DNA from: Pseudomonas benzenivorans
Lineage (GTDB): Bacteria > Pseudomonadota > Gammaproteobacteria > Pseudomonadales > Pseudomonadaceae
Assembly (NCBI RefSeq): GCF_024397895.1
Contig: NZ_CP073346.1
Coordinates: forward strand, 806,001 to 870,000
Length of the DNA: 64,000 bases
Reading direction: 5' to 3'
The translations under genes and the position numbers were made by a program. The notes under the pieces are model-generated. The model ran no database searches. It worked only from the letters and a program-made list of their open reading frames with translations, and was not told the DNA's origin. Position 1 is the stretch's first letter. Every line of letters starts with the position of its first letter. Of this stretch, positions 7,962 through 16,832 are shown piece by piece.

Positions 7962-9176
7962 CTACCCGAGGATCTCGCTCAGGGGGATAAAGCGCAGGCT
8001 GTCGCCCTCGACCAGGGTGCTTCCCTCCAGGACCTCGGCAATGCCTTCGGCCCAGGCGGCGCTGCGCAGCACCCCGGAACTCTGGTTCGGATAGGGCACC
8101 ACCCGCCCGCCCTCGAGACGCGCACGCAAGTATTCGCGCCGCTTGCCCGGCTTGCTCCAGGTGAAGCCAGCAGGCATGGCGAAGCCCAAGGGCTCGACCC
8201 GCTGCACGCCGAGGCGGCGCAGCAGATAGGGCCGTGCCAGCAGACCGAAGGTGACCAGAGTGGAGGCCGGATTGCCCGGCAAACCGAGTACCGGCACGCC
8301 GCGAAACTGCCCGAAGGTCAAGGGTTTGCCCGGCTTGATCGCCAGCTTCCACAGGGTCAGTTCGCCTTCCTCGCGCAGCGCCACGCCGAGAAAGTCCGCC
8401 TCGCCCACCGAGACACCACCGGTGGACAGGATCAGATCGACGTCGCTCAGCGCGGACAAGGCGGCACGGGTTTGCGCGAGGTCGTCGGCCAGGATGCCCC
8501 CGTCCACCACCGCACAGCCCAGGCGCTGCAGCCAGGTGATCAACAGGCGGCGGTTGCTGTTGTAGATCTGCCCCGGCCCCAGCGGCAGCCCCGGCTCGAC
8601 CAGCTCATCGCCGGTGGACACCACCGCCACCCGCGGACGGCGTCGCACCTGCAGTTCGGCCATGCCGAGCGAGGCGGCCAGACCCAACTCGATCGGCCCC
8701 AGGCGGGTGCCGGCCGGCAGCACATGGTCGCCGACGCGGGTTTCCTGGCCCTGCGGCCGGACGTTCTGCCCGAGCTTCAGTGGCTCGCGAAAACGCACCC
8801 GACCCACGCCATCGACCTCGACGTTCTCCTGCATTTCCACGGTATCGGCGCCGGCCGGCAGCGGCGCACCGGTGAAGATGCGCGCACAGCTGCCCGGCTG
8901 CAGCGGCTTCGGCGCACTGCCGGCCTGGATACGCTGACTCACCGCCATGGGCTCGCCGCGCCATTCGGCCAGGCACAGGGCATAGCCGTCCATCGCGCTG
9001 TTGGCCCAGGGCGGCAGATCCAGCCCGGCGATCAGCGGGGCAGCCAGCACACGGCCATCGGCGTCGGCCAGGGCGACCCGCTCGACCTCGGTGATCGGCG
9101 CCGATTCGGCCAGACTCATCAACTTCGCCAGCGCCTCCTCGACCGGCAGCAGGCCGGGCCGATCGCCGGCACTCAT
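7962..9176 (-). CDS. moeA: Molybdopterin molybdotransferase MoeA
   Basis: 404 residues from the ATG at 9176, which overlaps the moaB stop as ATGA, implying coupled translation. MoeA inserts molybdate into adenylylated molybdopterin. Visible family motifs include NSAMDGYAL (residues about 56-64), FTGAPLPAGADTV, STGDELV and STGGVSVGEADF, then LGLPGNPAST in the MogA-like core domain. Length is normal. The longer frame upstream to 9311 lies inside moaB and is not used. It forms a molybdenum cofactor cluster with moaB and divergent mobA. Confidence 0.96.
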   Translation of the reverse strand: MSAGDRPGLLPVEEALAKLMSLAESAPITEVERVALADADGRVLAAPLIAGLDLPPWANSAMDGYALCLAEWRGEPMAVSQRIQAGSAPKPLQPGSCARIFTGAPLPAGADTVEMQENVEVDGVGRVRFREPLKLGQNVRPQGQETRVGDHVLPAGTRLGPIELGLAASLGMAELQVRRRPRVAVVSTGDELVEPGLPLGPGQIYNSNRRLLITWLQRLGCAVVDGGILADDLAQTRAALSALSDVDLILSTGGVSVGEADFLGVALREEGELTLWKLAIKPGKPLTFGQFRGVPVLGLPGNPASTLVTFGLLARPYLLRRLGVQRVEPLGFAMPAGFTWSKPGKRREYLRARLEGGRVVPYPNQSSGVLRSAAWAEGIAEVLEGSTLVEGDSLRFIPLSEILG

Positions 9177-9712
9177 CCGCGGCTCTCGCAGGCGTCCGCC
9201 TGCTTCAGGTGGGCAACGAAATTGCAGGGCCGGTGACGGGCATCCAGTTGCTCGGCAAGGATGCCATCCCAGGCGGTGCGGCAGGCATTGGTCGAACCCG
9301 GCAGGCAGCACACCAGGGTGCCGTTGGCCATGCCGGCCAGGGCGCGGGACTGCACGGTCGAGGTGCCGATATCGGCCACTGAAATCTGCCGGAACAGCTC
9401 GCCGAAGCCGTCCACCTGCTTGTCCAGCAAGCAGCTGACCGCTTCCGGGGTGCTATCGCGACCGGTGAAACCGGTGCCTCCGGTGATCAGCACCACCTGC
9501 ACGCCGTCCTCGGCGATCCAGGTGGCGACCTGGGCGCGGATCTTGTACAGATCGTCCTTCAGCAACTGGCGGGCGGCCAGTCGATGTCCGGCTTCCTGCA
9601 AACGGTCGACGAACAGCTGACCGGAGGTATCGGTGTCCAGATTGCGCGTGTCGCTGACGGTCAGCACGGCAATATTCAGCGGCACGAATACCGCCTCGGC
9701 CTTGTGATTCAT
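9173..9712 (-). CDS. moaB: Molybdenum cofactor biosynthesis protein MoaB
   Basis: 179 residues. MoaB/MogA fold proteins adenylylate molybdopterin before molybdate insertion. Motifs: LTVSDTR near the N-terminus, ITGGTGFTGRDSTPEAV in the nucleotide/molybdopterin site, and the C-terminal CLPGSTNACRTAWDGIL. It overlaps moeA by 4 nt and is divergent from mobA across 68 bp, which must hold both promoters. Confidence 0.95.
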   Translation of the reverse strand: MNHKAEAVFVPLNIAVLTVSDTRNLDTDTSGQLFVDRLQEAGHRLAARQLLKDDLYKIRAQVATWIAEDGVQVVLITGGTGFTGRDSTPEAVSCLLDKQVDGFGELFRQISVADIGTSTVQSRALAGMANGTLVCCLPGSTNACRTAWDGILAEQLDARHRPCNFVAHLKQADACESRG

Positions 9713-9780
9713 GGCAGGTTTCCAGTTATCGGGGATAATGCCGGAAGTTATATCACAGGCCCGCCTCTGGAGGCTTCGCC

Positions 9781-10356
9781 ATGCCCGCCATTACTGCCCC
9801 GCCGCCCTGTTCCGTGCTGCTGCTCGCCGGCGGCCGCGGAAGCCGCATGGGCGGTCGCGACAAAGGCCTGCTGGACTGGCAGGGTCGCCCGTTGATCGCC
9901 TGGCTGCATGAACTGGTGCGCCCGCTGACGGACGACCTGATCATCTCGTGCAACCGCAACGCCGAACGCTATGCCAGCTTCGCCGATCGCCTGGTGCAGG
10001 ACGACGACCAGGACTTCCAGGGCCCCTTGGCCGGCATTCGTGCCGGCCTTAAAGCGGCCCGCCATTCCTATTTACTGGTGTTGCCCTGCGACGCTCCGCG
10101 CCTCGATCGCGCCTTGCTCGAGGCCCTGCTGAGCAGCGCCGGCGCTCATCCGGTCATCGTGCGCCAAGGCGGCTACTGGGAACCGCTGTTCTGCCTGATT
10201 CCCACCAGCCTGACCGAGTCACTGGAGTCTGCCTGGCAGGCGGGCGAACGCAGCCCCCAGCGCTGGATGCGTGAACTCGGGCCGGTGGCGATCGACTGCC
10301 CACCGGACGACCCGCGCCTGGCTAACCTGAACACGCCGACGATGCTGTCCGGCTGA
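9781..10356 (+). CDS. mobA: Molybdenum cofactor guanylyltransferase MobA
   Basis: 191 residues. MobA attaches GMP to Mo-molybdopterin to give the bis-MGD cofactor used by nitrate reductases and formate dehydrogenases. The nucleotide-binding motif [18 protein letters not shown] sits at residues about 12-30. The Mg-binding aspartate is in LPCDAPRLD, and [10 protein letters not shown] is also typical. Divergent from moaB-moeA, completing a three-gene cofactor cluster. Confidence 0.96.
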   Translation: MPAITAPPPCSVLLLAGGRGSRMGGRDKGLLDWQGRPLIAWLHELVRPLTDDLIISCNRNAERYASFADRLVQDDDQDFQGPLAGIRAGLKAARHSYLLVLPCDAPRLDRALLEALLSSAGAHPVIVRQGGYWEPLFCLIPTSLTESLESAWQAGERSPQRWMRELGPVAIDCPPDDPRLANLNTPTMLSG

Positions 10357-10443
10357 CACGCCGGTCGCGCCATTCTCGGGAACCTTAGCGGTGTTCTTTC
10401 GTCTGAGGCAGGGTAGACACCCCCTCAGCCAAGGAGCACTTCC

Positions 10444-10665
10444 ATGACCCGACGGACCCTTCCGGTGATCCTCCTGACCTTGGGCCTGGCCACGCTGGTC
10501 GGTTGCGCATCGCCTTCGGTGATCACCCTGAACGATGGTCGCGAGCTTCAGACCCGGGATCAGCCACGCTACAACGCGGCATCGGGTTTCTACGAGTTCG
10601 AGCAGCTCGACGGTACGCGCGCCCAGGTGAACAAGGACCAAGTGAGCACCATCCACGAACGCTGA
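10444..10665 (+). CDS. YgdI/YgdR family small lipoprotein
   Basis: 73 residues. A hydrophobic leader ends in the lipobox LVGC, so the mature protein starts at Cys 21 and is probably anchored in a membrane. The remaining ~50 residues (ITLNDGRELQT... GFYEFEQLDG... VNKDQVSTI) match the SH3-like YgdI/YgdR (DUF903) family, whose role is unknown. The ribosome site AAGGAGC precedes the ATG. It stands alone between mobA and tRNA-Pro. Confidence 0.9.
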   Translation: MTRRTLPVILLTLGLATLVGCASPSVITLNDGRELQTRDQPRYNAASGFYEFEQLDGTRAQVNKDQVSTIHER

Positions 10666-10766
10666 GCGCTCATTGCACCCGGCCGATTCGGCCTTGGCGA
10701 GCTGCCGTATGAGGTGAAACCGCTGGTCGCTTCGTCTCTTCAGCCAAAAAAAAACAGCCTAACCCC

Positions 10767-10794
10767 TTGTGCAGCAAAAGTTTTTCAGTACAAT
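10767..10794 (+). promoter_or_regulatory. Probable sigma-70 promoter of tRNA-Pro
   Basis: TTGTGC (-35) and TACAAT (-10) are separated by 16 bp. The -10 ends 10 bp before the tRNA 5' end, which is the short leader expected for a single tRNA gene. Confidence 0.6.
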
Positions 10795-10804
10795 TTCCAC
10801 CTAT

Positions 10805-10881
10805 CGGAGTGTAGCGCAGCTTGGTAGCGCGTCTCGTTCGGGACGAGAAGGTCGCAGGTTCGAATCCTGTCTCTCCGACCA
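10805..10881 (+). tRNA. tRNA-Pro (anticodon CGG)
   Basis: 77 nt including an encoded CCA end. The anticodon stem CTCGT/ACGAG with loop TTCGGGA gives anticodon CGG. The D-loop GTAGCGCAGCTTGGTAGCGC and the T-loop TTCGAAT are standard. The acceptor stem CGGAGTG/CTCTCCG pairs except for one T-T at position 6-67. It reads CCG codons, which are frequent in this GC-rich sequence. Confidence 0.97.
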
Positions 10882-10927
10882 AATCCCAGTTTCTAGCAGT
10901 CTCAAACACTCTACGAAACACCCCAAG

Positions 10928-10952
10928 AAGCCCGCCTAGTGCGGGCTTTCTT
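10928..10952 (+). terminator. Rho-independent terminator after tRNA-Pro
   Basis: GCCCGC-N5-GCGGGC stem (10930-10946) followed by TTTCTT, 47 nt after the tRNA end. It also lies past the 3' end of the minus-strand cheV gene. Confidence 0.75.
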
Positions 10953-11012
10953 GTGTCCGCAGAAACAAGGCCGAGCCCCGCCAAGGCGAGGCCCGAATAG
11001 CGGACAGAACGA

Positions 11013-11897
11013 TCAGGCCAGGCGCTGAAAAGCGCGCAGCATGGCTTGGCTCAAGTCCACCGTGGAAAATTTGGTGAGCACATCATTGGCACCGACCGCT
11101 CGCGCTTTCTCGGTGTTCATGGTGCTGTCCAGCGAGGTATGCAGCAGCACGTAGGTCTGACCTATCTCGGGGTTGCGACGGATTTCCCGCACCAGGCTGT
11201 AGCCATCCATTTCCGGCATTTCGATATCCGAGACCAGCACTTCGATCGGCTGCCCCGCTGCCTGCTGGGTGAGCAGCAAGTCCATGGCCGCAGCGGCGCT
11301 GCGCACTGCCTGGCAGTCCAGATCAAGCTTGCGCAAGGTGACCAGGGTCTGCTGCAACGCCACGTGGGAGTCGTCCACCACCAGCACGCGGCGGCCTGCC
11401 AGCAACTGGCGCTCGGTATCCGGGAGCACTTGCACGTCGAGTTCTGCCGGGGTCACAGGCGCGAGTTCGTGGAGCACCTTCTCGACATCGAGAATCTGCA
11501 CGATGGCGCCGTCGATCTGGGTCACACCGGTGATAAAGGCTCTGGCGCCCGTACCCGCCGGTGGCGGTCGCACATCGCCGGTCGAGCACTGGACGATACG
11601 TTCGACCCGCTGCACGTGCAGTCCCTGGCGGGAGCGGCTGAGCTCGGTGAGGATCAGGCAACCGTCCTGACTATCACTGCGGCCCGGCTCGCCGATCGCG
11701 CGAGCCAGGTCGATGACGGTCAGCGCCGCGCCGCGCAGCGTCGCGATACCGCGCACATGAGGATGACGATTGGGCAATTTGGTCAGTGGCGGGCACTCGA
11801 TGACCTCATTGACCTTTAGCAGGTTGATACCCAGCAACCGGCCACTGTGCAGTCGAAACAACAGCAGCGAAAACGCATCCCCCATCACCCCACTCAT
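11013..11897 (-). CDS. cheV: Chemotaxis protein CheV (CheW domain plus receiver)
   Basis: 294 residues from the ATG at 11897, which has GGAG 6 nt upstream. An N-terminal CheW-like coupling domain (about 1-145; LLGINLLKVNEVIE, RGIATLRGAALTVIDLA) is followed by a C-terminal REC domain (about 165-290). The REC domain has RVLVVDDSHVA, the phospho-acceptor Asp in VLVSDIEMPEMDGY, and the Lys in LTKFS. CheV couples receptors to CheA and adapts the signal through phosphorylation. It is a solitary gene, so it may serve a subset of chemoreceptors. Confidence 0.92.
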   Translation of the reverse strand: MSGVMGDAFSLLLFRLHSGRLLGINLLKVNEVIECPPLTKLPNRHPHVRGIATLRGAALTVIDLARAIGEPGRSDSQDGCLILTELSRSRQGLHVQRVERIVQCSTGDVRPPPAGTGARAFITGVTQIDGAIVQILDVEKVLHELAPVTPAELDVQVLPDTERQLLAGRRVLVVDDSHVALQQTLVTLRKLDLDCQAVRSAAAAMDLLLTQQAAGQPIEVLVSDIEMPEMDGYSLVREIRRNPEIGQTYVLLHTSLDSTMNTEKARAVGANDVLTKFSTVDLSQAMLRAFQRLA

Positions 11898-11992
11898 TCG
11901 TGGCTCCACCCCTTCTGATTCTGTTCATTTATCCGCTTTACGGTGCGGTTTTGATTCTGCTTGTCTCGCCCCGGCTGCCGGCCGCCGACGAC

Positions 11993-12229
11993 TCAACGCA
12001 GAAAGGCCACGACCTGCTCGCCGTCGAATGGCCAATCGAGTTCGGCACCGGTATCGCAGCGGCGCAACACCGGTATGCGCAGGCCGTACTGCTCGACCCA
12101 CTCTTCCTGCTCGGCGATGTCGACCAGTTCCACCAGCAAACCATGCTCGACGAACGGCATCAGCAGCGCTTCCGCCACTTCACATAGATGGCAGCCAAGG
12201 GTGCCGAATAGTTGGCATTCAGGGAGCAT
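11993..12229 (-). CDS. Glutaredoxin family protein (DUF836-like)
   Basis: 78 residues from the ATG at 12229; a GTG at 12250 would add seven residues. A thioredoxin-fold start LFGTLGCHLCEVAEALL contains the redox pair C-H-L-C near residues 13-16. The cis-proline motif is GLRIPVLR. Small single-domain proteins of this family are predicted thiol oxidoreductases with unknown partners. It lies between cheV and a TetR gene, with no operon partner. Confidence 0.82.
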   Translation of the reverse strand: MLPECQLFGTLGCHLCEVAEALLMPFVEHGLLVELVDIAEQEEWVEQYGLRIPVLRRCDTGAELDWPFDGEQVVAFLR

Positions 12230-12398
12230 CCGCACACATCCAGAAAACACGAGAAAAGCAGTCTAGCACCAGGCTACCGCAGCCGCTCCCCGAGGCCAAA
12301 GCGCCTGTGCGATCCCTGGCACAATCGACCGTCACCTGGCAGGCATCCACAATCCTTCTGGACGGCCTCACGCTTGAGTCAATCCGGCGCAGGCGCCC

Positions 12399-12962
12399 TC
12401 AAACGCCGGCAGCGGCCAGCAGCCGCTCGGCAGCCGCCTTCGCCTGCAGGGCCTGGTCGCCTGGTCCATAGATGTGCGCCATGCTGATCGCGCCCTCGAC
12501 CAGAAACTGCAACTGCGCAGCCAGGGCCTCGGCTTCAGCCTCGCCCACTCCCAGGGACTCCAGGGCGGTGCGAAAGTAAGTCAGCACAAAGCGTTTCTGT
12601 TCGGCGGCCTGCAGGTGAATCGGGTTGCTGCGGTCGTGAAACTCCGCCGCTGCATGCAGGAACAGACAGCCGCAGAAGCCCTGCTCATGTAACCAGCGAT
12701 GCACGCCATCGAAAGCCCCCAGTATGGCCTCGCGCGGCGTCAGGCGCTGCTGGGCGCGACGCATCCGCTCGCTGATCTCTTCATGCTGCGTCTGCAAGGC
12801 GGCGAGAATCAGCTCGTCCTTGGACTTGAAATGCTTGTACAGGGTCATCTTCGCCACCCCGGACTCGGCCAGGATGCGGTCGATGCCGGTGCTGTGGTAA
12901 CCCTCGCGATAGAACAGCTCCAGCGCGGTGTTGAGCAGCTGCTCGCGTTTAGTCGATGCCAT
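12399..12962 (-). CDS. TetR/AcrR family transcriptional regulator
   Basis: 187 residues. The N-terminal helix-turn-helix (about 6-52) ends in the signature GVAKMTLYKHFKSKDELI. The C-terminal ligand domain contains CGCLFLHAAAEF, as in the YxaF/LmrA-type subgroup. It is divergent from the MBL-fold gene at 13110, with a palindrome between the two genes, so it probably represses both. Confidence 0.92.
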   Translation of the reverse strand: MASTKREQLLNTALELFYREGYHSTGIDRILAESGVAKMTLYKHFKSKDELILAALQTQHEEISERMRRAQQRLTPREAILGAFDGVHRWLHEQGFCGCLFLHAAAEFHDRSNPIHLQAAEQKRFVLTYFRTALESLGVGEAEAEALAAQLQFLVEGAISMAHIYGPGDQALQAKAAAERLLAAAGV

Positions 12963-13054
12963 CTACTACCTCCATGAGTCGCCATTATGCGCAGGCCATG
13001 CGCGGACCGGAAAGCAACGAACCGGGAGTCCGGGACAGAAGACACTTGAACTAT

Positions 13055-13068
13055 ACAGACCTGTCTGT
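13055..13068. promoter_or_regulatory. Palindromic operator for the TetR regulator
   Basis: ACAGAC-CT-GTCTGT is a perfect inverted repeat in the AT-rich region between the divergent TetR and MBL-fold genes. It is framed by an outer pair CTTGAA (13045-13050) and TTCAAG (13075-13080). Its position 42 nt before the MBL-fold start fits repression of both promoters. Confidence 0.65.
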
Positions 13069-13109
13069 TTATTATTCAAGCCGTCACCTCACTCCGCAGG
13101 AGTAGCGCA

Positions 13110-14090
13110 ATGAACCCGTTCGAGCTGAACCAGCCTGCCGATCGCGCCAACCCGCACCAGTCGTTCAACCTGCACAGTTCACACGCCCGGCAAGCCCGGA
13201 CACTGCTTCCGAGGAGTGCCGTGATGGGCATGGTCAATCTGCTGATCGCCCTGACGCTTGGCCTCACCAGCCTGATCAGCGAAGCCGGCGGCGTGCGCTT
13301 CAGCCTGGTGAAGACGGCCGAGACCCGCCCCCTGGATGCATTCAGCTTGGCGAGGAGTCAGGAAAGCCAGGGAGCGGTGGCTGACCATGTGGCGGTGCTG
13401 ATCGAGCACCATGCCGCGACCCTATTGTTCGACACCTCGCTGGGACGTCAGATCGACAGCCAGTTCGCCAACGAGATGCCCTGGTACAACAAGCCGCTGC
13501 TGAAGGGTGTCGAGGTCGCGCCGGTGCGCGATCAACTCGAACGTCACGGGGTTCGGGTCGATCGCATCCTGCTATCTCATGTGCATTGGCATAGCGCTTC
13601 CGGTCTGGCGGACTTTCCAGAGGTGCCGGTCTGGGCCCCCTATGAGGAGATCGAGTTCAGCCAGACGGGCGGTGCTCCGGCAGTTCTGTCCGGTCAGTTC
13701 CGCCACGGGGTCAAGTGGCGGCCCTACGACTTCCTCCCCAGGCCTTTTATGGGATTCGAGCAAAGCCATGACCTGTTCGGCGATGGCAGCCTGGTGCTGG
13801 TACCGCTAAAGGGCCACACCCCCGGCTCGGTCGGCCTGTTCGTCACCCTTGAGGACGGTCGCCGTTTCTTCTTTCCCGGTGATATCGGCGGGCTCCCGGA
13901 GAGCGCTGAAGAGTCGCCAAAGCAGCGCTTGATCCGCAGCCGAATGCTCGACCACGACCGCGCGGCGGCTCGCTCGACACTTGCGCGATTGCAGCAACTG
14001 CTTAGCCAAGAAAGCGCACTGACGCTGGTCCCGGCCCACGACGCGATCGCCCACGAAAAGTTGGGTTATTACCCTAATTGGACCCGGTAG
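13110..14090 (+). CDS. Metallo-beta-lactamase-fold protein with an altered metal motif
   Basis: 326 residues with an MBL fold. In place of the usual HxHxDH, residues 157-162 read HVHWHS, so the Asp and the last His of the metal motif are replaced. Later ligands look present: GHTPGSVGLF, FFPGDIGG and VPAHD. A hydrophobic stretch at about 39-56 may be a signal peptide or anchor. The start at 13110 has AGGAG 7 nt upstream and good codon use. A start at 13224 has GAGGAG and would place the hydrophobic segment at the N-terminus. It is divergent from a TetR gene. The substrate is unknown, and activity may need only one metal or be lost. Confidence 0.8.
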   Translation: MNPFELNQPADRANPHQSFNLHSSHARQARTLLPRSAVMGMVNLLIALTLGLTSLISEAGGVRFSLVKTAETRPLDAFSLARSQESQGAVADHVAVLIEHHAATLLFDTSLGRQIDSQFANEMPWYNKPLLKGVEVAPVRDQLERHGVRVDRILLSHVHWHSASGLADFPEVPVWAPYEEIEFSQTGGAPAVLSGQFRHGVKWRPYDFLPRPFMGFEQSHDLFGDGSLVLVPLKGHTPGSVGLFVTLEDGRRFFFPGDIGGLPESAEESPKQRLIRSRMLDHDRAAARSTLARLQQLLSQESALTLVPAHDAIAHEKLGYYPNWTR

Positions 14091-14226
14091 TCACAGGCCC
14101 ATTTCCAGGCGGTAAGACCAGCCTACCAAAGTCTAAAAGCTATCCGTTTACGACCATGGTTTATTTCACAGCGCCGTACTGGGCCGGCCATTTGCCGGCC
14201 CGCACCACAACGAGGAAAGAAGAACA

Positions 14227-15504
14227 ATGAGCATGACCCCTATTGCCCGCGCTGTGGCATTTGCCGCATTGGGCACCAGCCTGGCCCTGCCATCCCTGGC
14301 CCAGGCCGAGTTCATCAAGGACAGCAAGGCCAGCCTGGAAGCGCGCAACTTCTACTTCAACCGGGATTTCCGCCAGGATTCCCGGCCGACCCCGAGCCAG
14401 GCCAAGCAGGAAGAGTGGGCGCAAGGTTTCATCCTGCGCCTGGACTCCGGCTATACCGAAGGCACCGTGGGCTTCGGCCTCGACGCCATCGGCATGCTCG
14501 GCTTCAAGCTGGACTCCGGCGACGGCACCGCCGGTAGTGGCCTGCTGGTTCCCGATCGCTCGTCGGGCGGCTCCCAGGACTACTCCTCCGACCTGGCCGT
14601 CGCCGCCAAGGTCAAGGCCTCCAAGAGCACCCTGCGCGTCGGCAGCATGCAGTTCAAGAACATGGCCATCGCCTCCAGCGACAGCCGCCTGACCCCGCAG
14701 GTGTTCCAGGGCGGCCACCTGCTGTCCCAGGAAATCGATGGGCTGACCCTGGACGGCGGCTACCTGCGCGAAGTCAACCATCGCAACTCCGGCGACTTCG
14801 AGGACATCGCCATCACCAGCGGCGGCCGGCGCGGCATCACCACCAGCGGTGGCACCACCACCGATTCCTTCCAGTTCCTCGGCGGCAGCTACAAGCTCAG
14901 TCAGGACCTGACCGCGGCCTACTACCACTCCGAGCTGGAGGACCTGTACAAGCAGAACTCCTTCAACCTGGTGCACGTGCTGCCGATCGCCGACAAGCAG
15001 AGCCTGAAGACCGACCTGCGCTACACCCGCTCCACCGACGACGGTTCGCGCAGCAACGTCGACAACAAGGCGCTGAATGCGATGGTCACCTACAGCCTGG
15101 CAGGCCACAGCTTCGGCCTGGGCTACCAGAAGATGAGCGGCGACACCGGCTATGCCTACGTCAACGGCACCGACCCGTACCTGGTCAACTATGTGCAGAT
15201 CAGCGACTTCGCCAACAAGGACGAGAAGTCCTGGCAGGCGCGCTACGACTTCAACTTCGCCTCCATCGGCGTTCCCGGCCTGACCTTCATGACCCGCTAC
15301 CTGACCGGTGACAACGTCGAGCTGGGTGCCAATCGCTCCGAGGGCAAGGAGTGGGAGCGCGATACCGAGCTGATGTACGTGTTCCAGGCAGGTGCGCTGA
15401 AGAACCTCGGCGTGCGCTGGCGCAACGCGGCAGTGCGCTCCAACTTCGCCAACGACATCGACGAGAATCGCCTGATCGTCAGCTACACCCTGCCGCTGCT
15501 CTGA
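14227..15504 (+). CDS. OprD-family outer membrane porin
   Basis: 425 residues. A signal peptide (about 1-27, ending ALPSLAQA) is followed by the OprD start AEFIKDSKASLEARNFYFNRDFRQ (quoted here only to mark residues 28 onward as the first strand). Repeated amphipathic strands follow, ending in IVSYTLPLL with a terminal hydrophobic residue as outer membrane proteins need. OprD/Occ channels admit amino acids, peptides or carboxylates; the substrate is not readable from sequence. A strong ribosome site GAGGAAAG precedes the ATG. It stands alone and converges on the ammonium transporter gene. Confidence 0.92.
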   Translation: MSMTPIARAVAFAALGTSLALPSLAQAEFIKDSKASLEARNFYFNRDFRQDSRPTPSQAKQEEWAQGFILRLDSGYTEGTVGFGLDAIGMLGFKLDSGDGTAGSGLLVPDRSSGGSQDYSSDLAVAAKVKASKSTLRVGSMQFKNMAIASSDSRLTPQVFQGGHLLSQEIDGLTLDGGYLREVNHRNSGDFEDIAITSGGRRGITTSGGTTTDSFQFLGGSYKLSQDLTAAYYHSELEDLYKQNSFNLVHVLPIADKQSLKTDLRYTRSTDDGSRSNVDNKALNAMVTYSLAGHSFGLGYQKMSGDTGYAYVNGTDPYLVNYVQISDFANKDEKSWQARYDFNFASIGVPGLTFMTRYLTGDNVELGANRSEGKEWERDTELMYVFQAGALKNLGVRWRNAAVRSNFANDIDENRLIVSYTLPLL

Positions 15505-15580
15505 TCTCCACCCCGTCCTTGACGGGCAGTGGGCATGACCAGGTAGTTGCATCCTGCCCGGTCGTGACCAGGCACAAAAA

Positions 15581-15601
15581 AGCCCGGACACTGTCCGGGC
15601 T
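15581..15601. terminator. Bidirectional terminator between oprD-type gene and amt
   Basis: AGCCCGGACA-C-TGTCCGGGCT is a perfect 10-bp stem with A6 (15576-15581) on its left and TATTT on its right. It is suited to ending both converging genes. Confidence 0.85.
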
Positions 15602-15623
15602 ATTTACTTGCCGAGAGGGATGA

Positions 15624-16832
15624 TCAGTCCTGGTTGACCGCACCGATCTTGTGCACCGACAGGTCGGCGCCGTAGTACTCCTCCTCCTGGCTCAGGCGGA
15701 TGCCCAGCAGGGCCTTCAGCAGACCGTAGACCAGGAATCCGCCAACCAGGGCCACCAGCACGCCCAGTGCGGTACCGATCAACTGGCTGGCCAGGCTGAC
15801 GCCACCCAGACCACCCAGCGCCTGCTGACCGAAGATGCCACAGGCGATCCCACCCCATACGCCGCACAGACCGTGCAGGGGCCAGACGCCCAGCACGTCG
15901 TCGATCTTCCACTTCACCTGGGTTGCGGTGAACGCCCAGACAAACAGCGCCCCGGCGATCGCGCCGGTCACCAGGGCACCGATCGGATGCATCAGGTCGG
16001 AACCGGCGCATACCGCCACCAGGCCGGCCAGCGGACCGTTGTGCAGGAAACCGGGGTCGTTGCGACCGACCAGCAGGGCCGCCACGGTTCCGCCGACCAT
16101 CGCCATCAAGGAATTGACCGCCACCAGGCCGCTGACGCTGCCCAGGGTCTGCGCGCTCATCACGTTGAAGCCGAACCAGCCGATGATCAGGATCCAAGAG
16201 CCCAGGGCCAGAAAGGGAATGTTGGACGGCGCGAACGCGACCAGGCGCCCGTCCCGGTAGCGCCCGTCCCGACGGCCCAGCAGCACCACCGCGCCGAAGG
16301 CCAGCCAGCCACCGACCGCGTGCACCACCACCGAACCGGCGAAGTCATGGAAGCTCGCGCCGAACGCGCCTTCCAGCCACGCCTGCACGCCGTAGTTGCC
16401 GTTCCAGATCATGCCCTCGAAGAACGGATAAACGAAGGCTACGATCAATACGGTGGCGCACAGTTGCGGGCCGAACCTGGCCCGCTCGGCAATGCCACCG
16501 GAAATGATCGCCGGAATGGCCGCCGCGAAGGTCAGCAGGAAGAAGAACTTCACCAGGGCATAGCCGTTCTCCTGGGTCAGCACGCTGGCCGGCTCGAGGA
16601 AGGTCACCCCATAGGCAATCCAGTAGCCGATAAAGAAGTAGGCCAGGGCCGAGACGGCGAAGTCGGAGATGATCTTCGACAAGGCATTGACCTGGTTCTT
16701 TTGCCGCACGGTGCCGACTTCGAGGAAGGCGAAACCGGCATGCATGGCCAGCACCATCACCGCACCGAGCAGGATGAACAGGGTATTGGAGCCGTGAATC
16801 AGGGTTTCGACGGCGCTATTGATGTCTTCCAT
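15624..16832 (-). CDS. amtB: Ammonium transporter (Amt/MEP/Rh family)
   Basis: 402 residues from the ATG at 16832, with about 11 membrane helices. The pore twin-His residues lie in VVVHAVGG and WPLHGLCGVWGG, and the conserved Asp in FHDFAGS. The protein starts directly at the first helix, without the long signal peptide of some AmtB proteins. It moves ammonium into the cell. No glnK lies next to it, unlike the usual glnK-amtB pair. The upstream region holds a partial NtrC-like dyad (AGCACC-N5-GGATCA, 16863-16879), which is weak evidence for nitrogen control. Confidence 0.93.
   Translation of the reverse strand: MEDINSAVETLIHGSNTLFILLGAVMVLAMHAGFAFLEVGTVRQKNQVNALSKIISDFAVSALAYFFIGYWIAYGVTFLEPASVLTQENGYALVKFFFLLTFAAAIPAIISGGIAERARFGPQLCATVLIVAFVYPFFEGMIWNGNYGVQAWLEGAFGASFHDFAGSVVVHAVGGWLAFGAVVLLGRRDGRYRDGRLVAFAPSNIPFLALGSWILIIGWFGFNVMSAQTLGSVSGLVAVNSLMAMVGGTVAALLVGRNDPGFLHNGPLAGLVAVCAGSDLMHPIGALVTGAIAGALFVWAFTATQVKWKIDDVLGVWPLHGLCGVWGGIACGIFGQQALGGLGGVSLASQLIGTALGVLVALVGGFLVYGLLKALLGIRLSQEEEYYGADLSVHKIGAVNQD

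Noticed and set aside
14161..15591. A 476-codon frame opposite the OprD porin
   Set aside because: Antisense shadow with Val/Ala/Gly-rich product; the porin has a signal peptide, strands and ribosome site.
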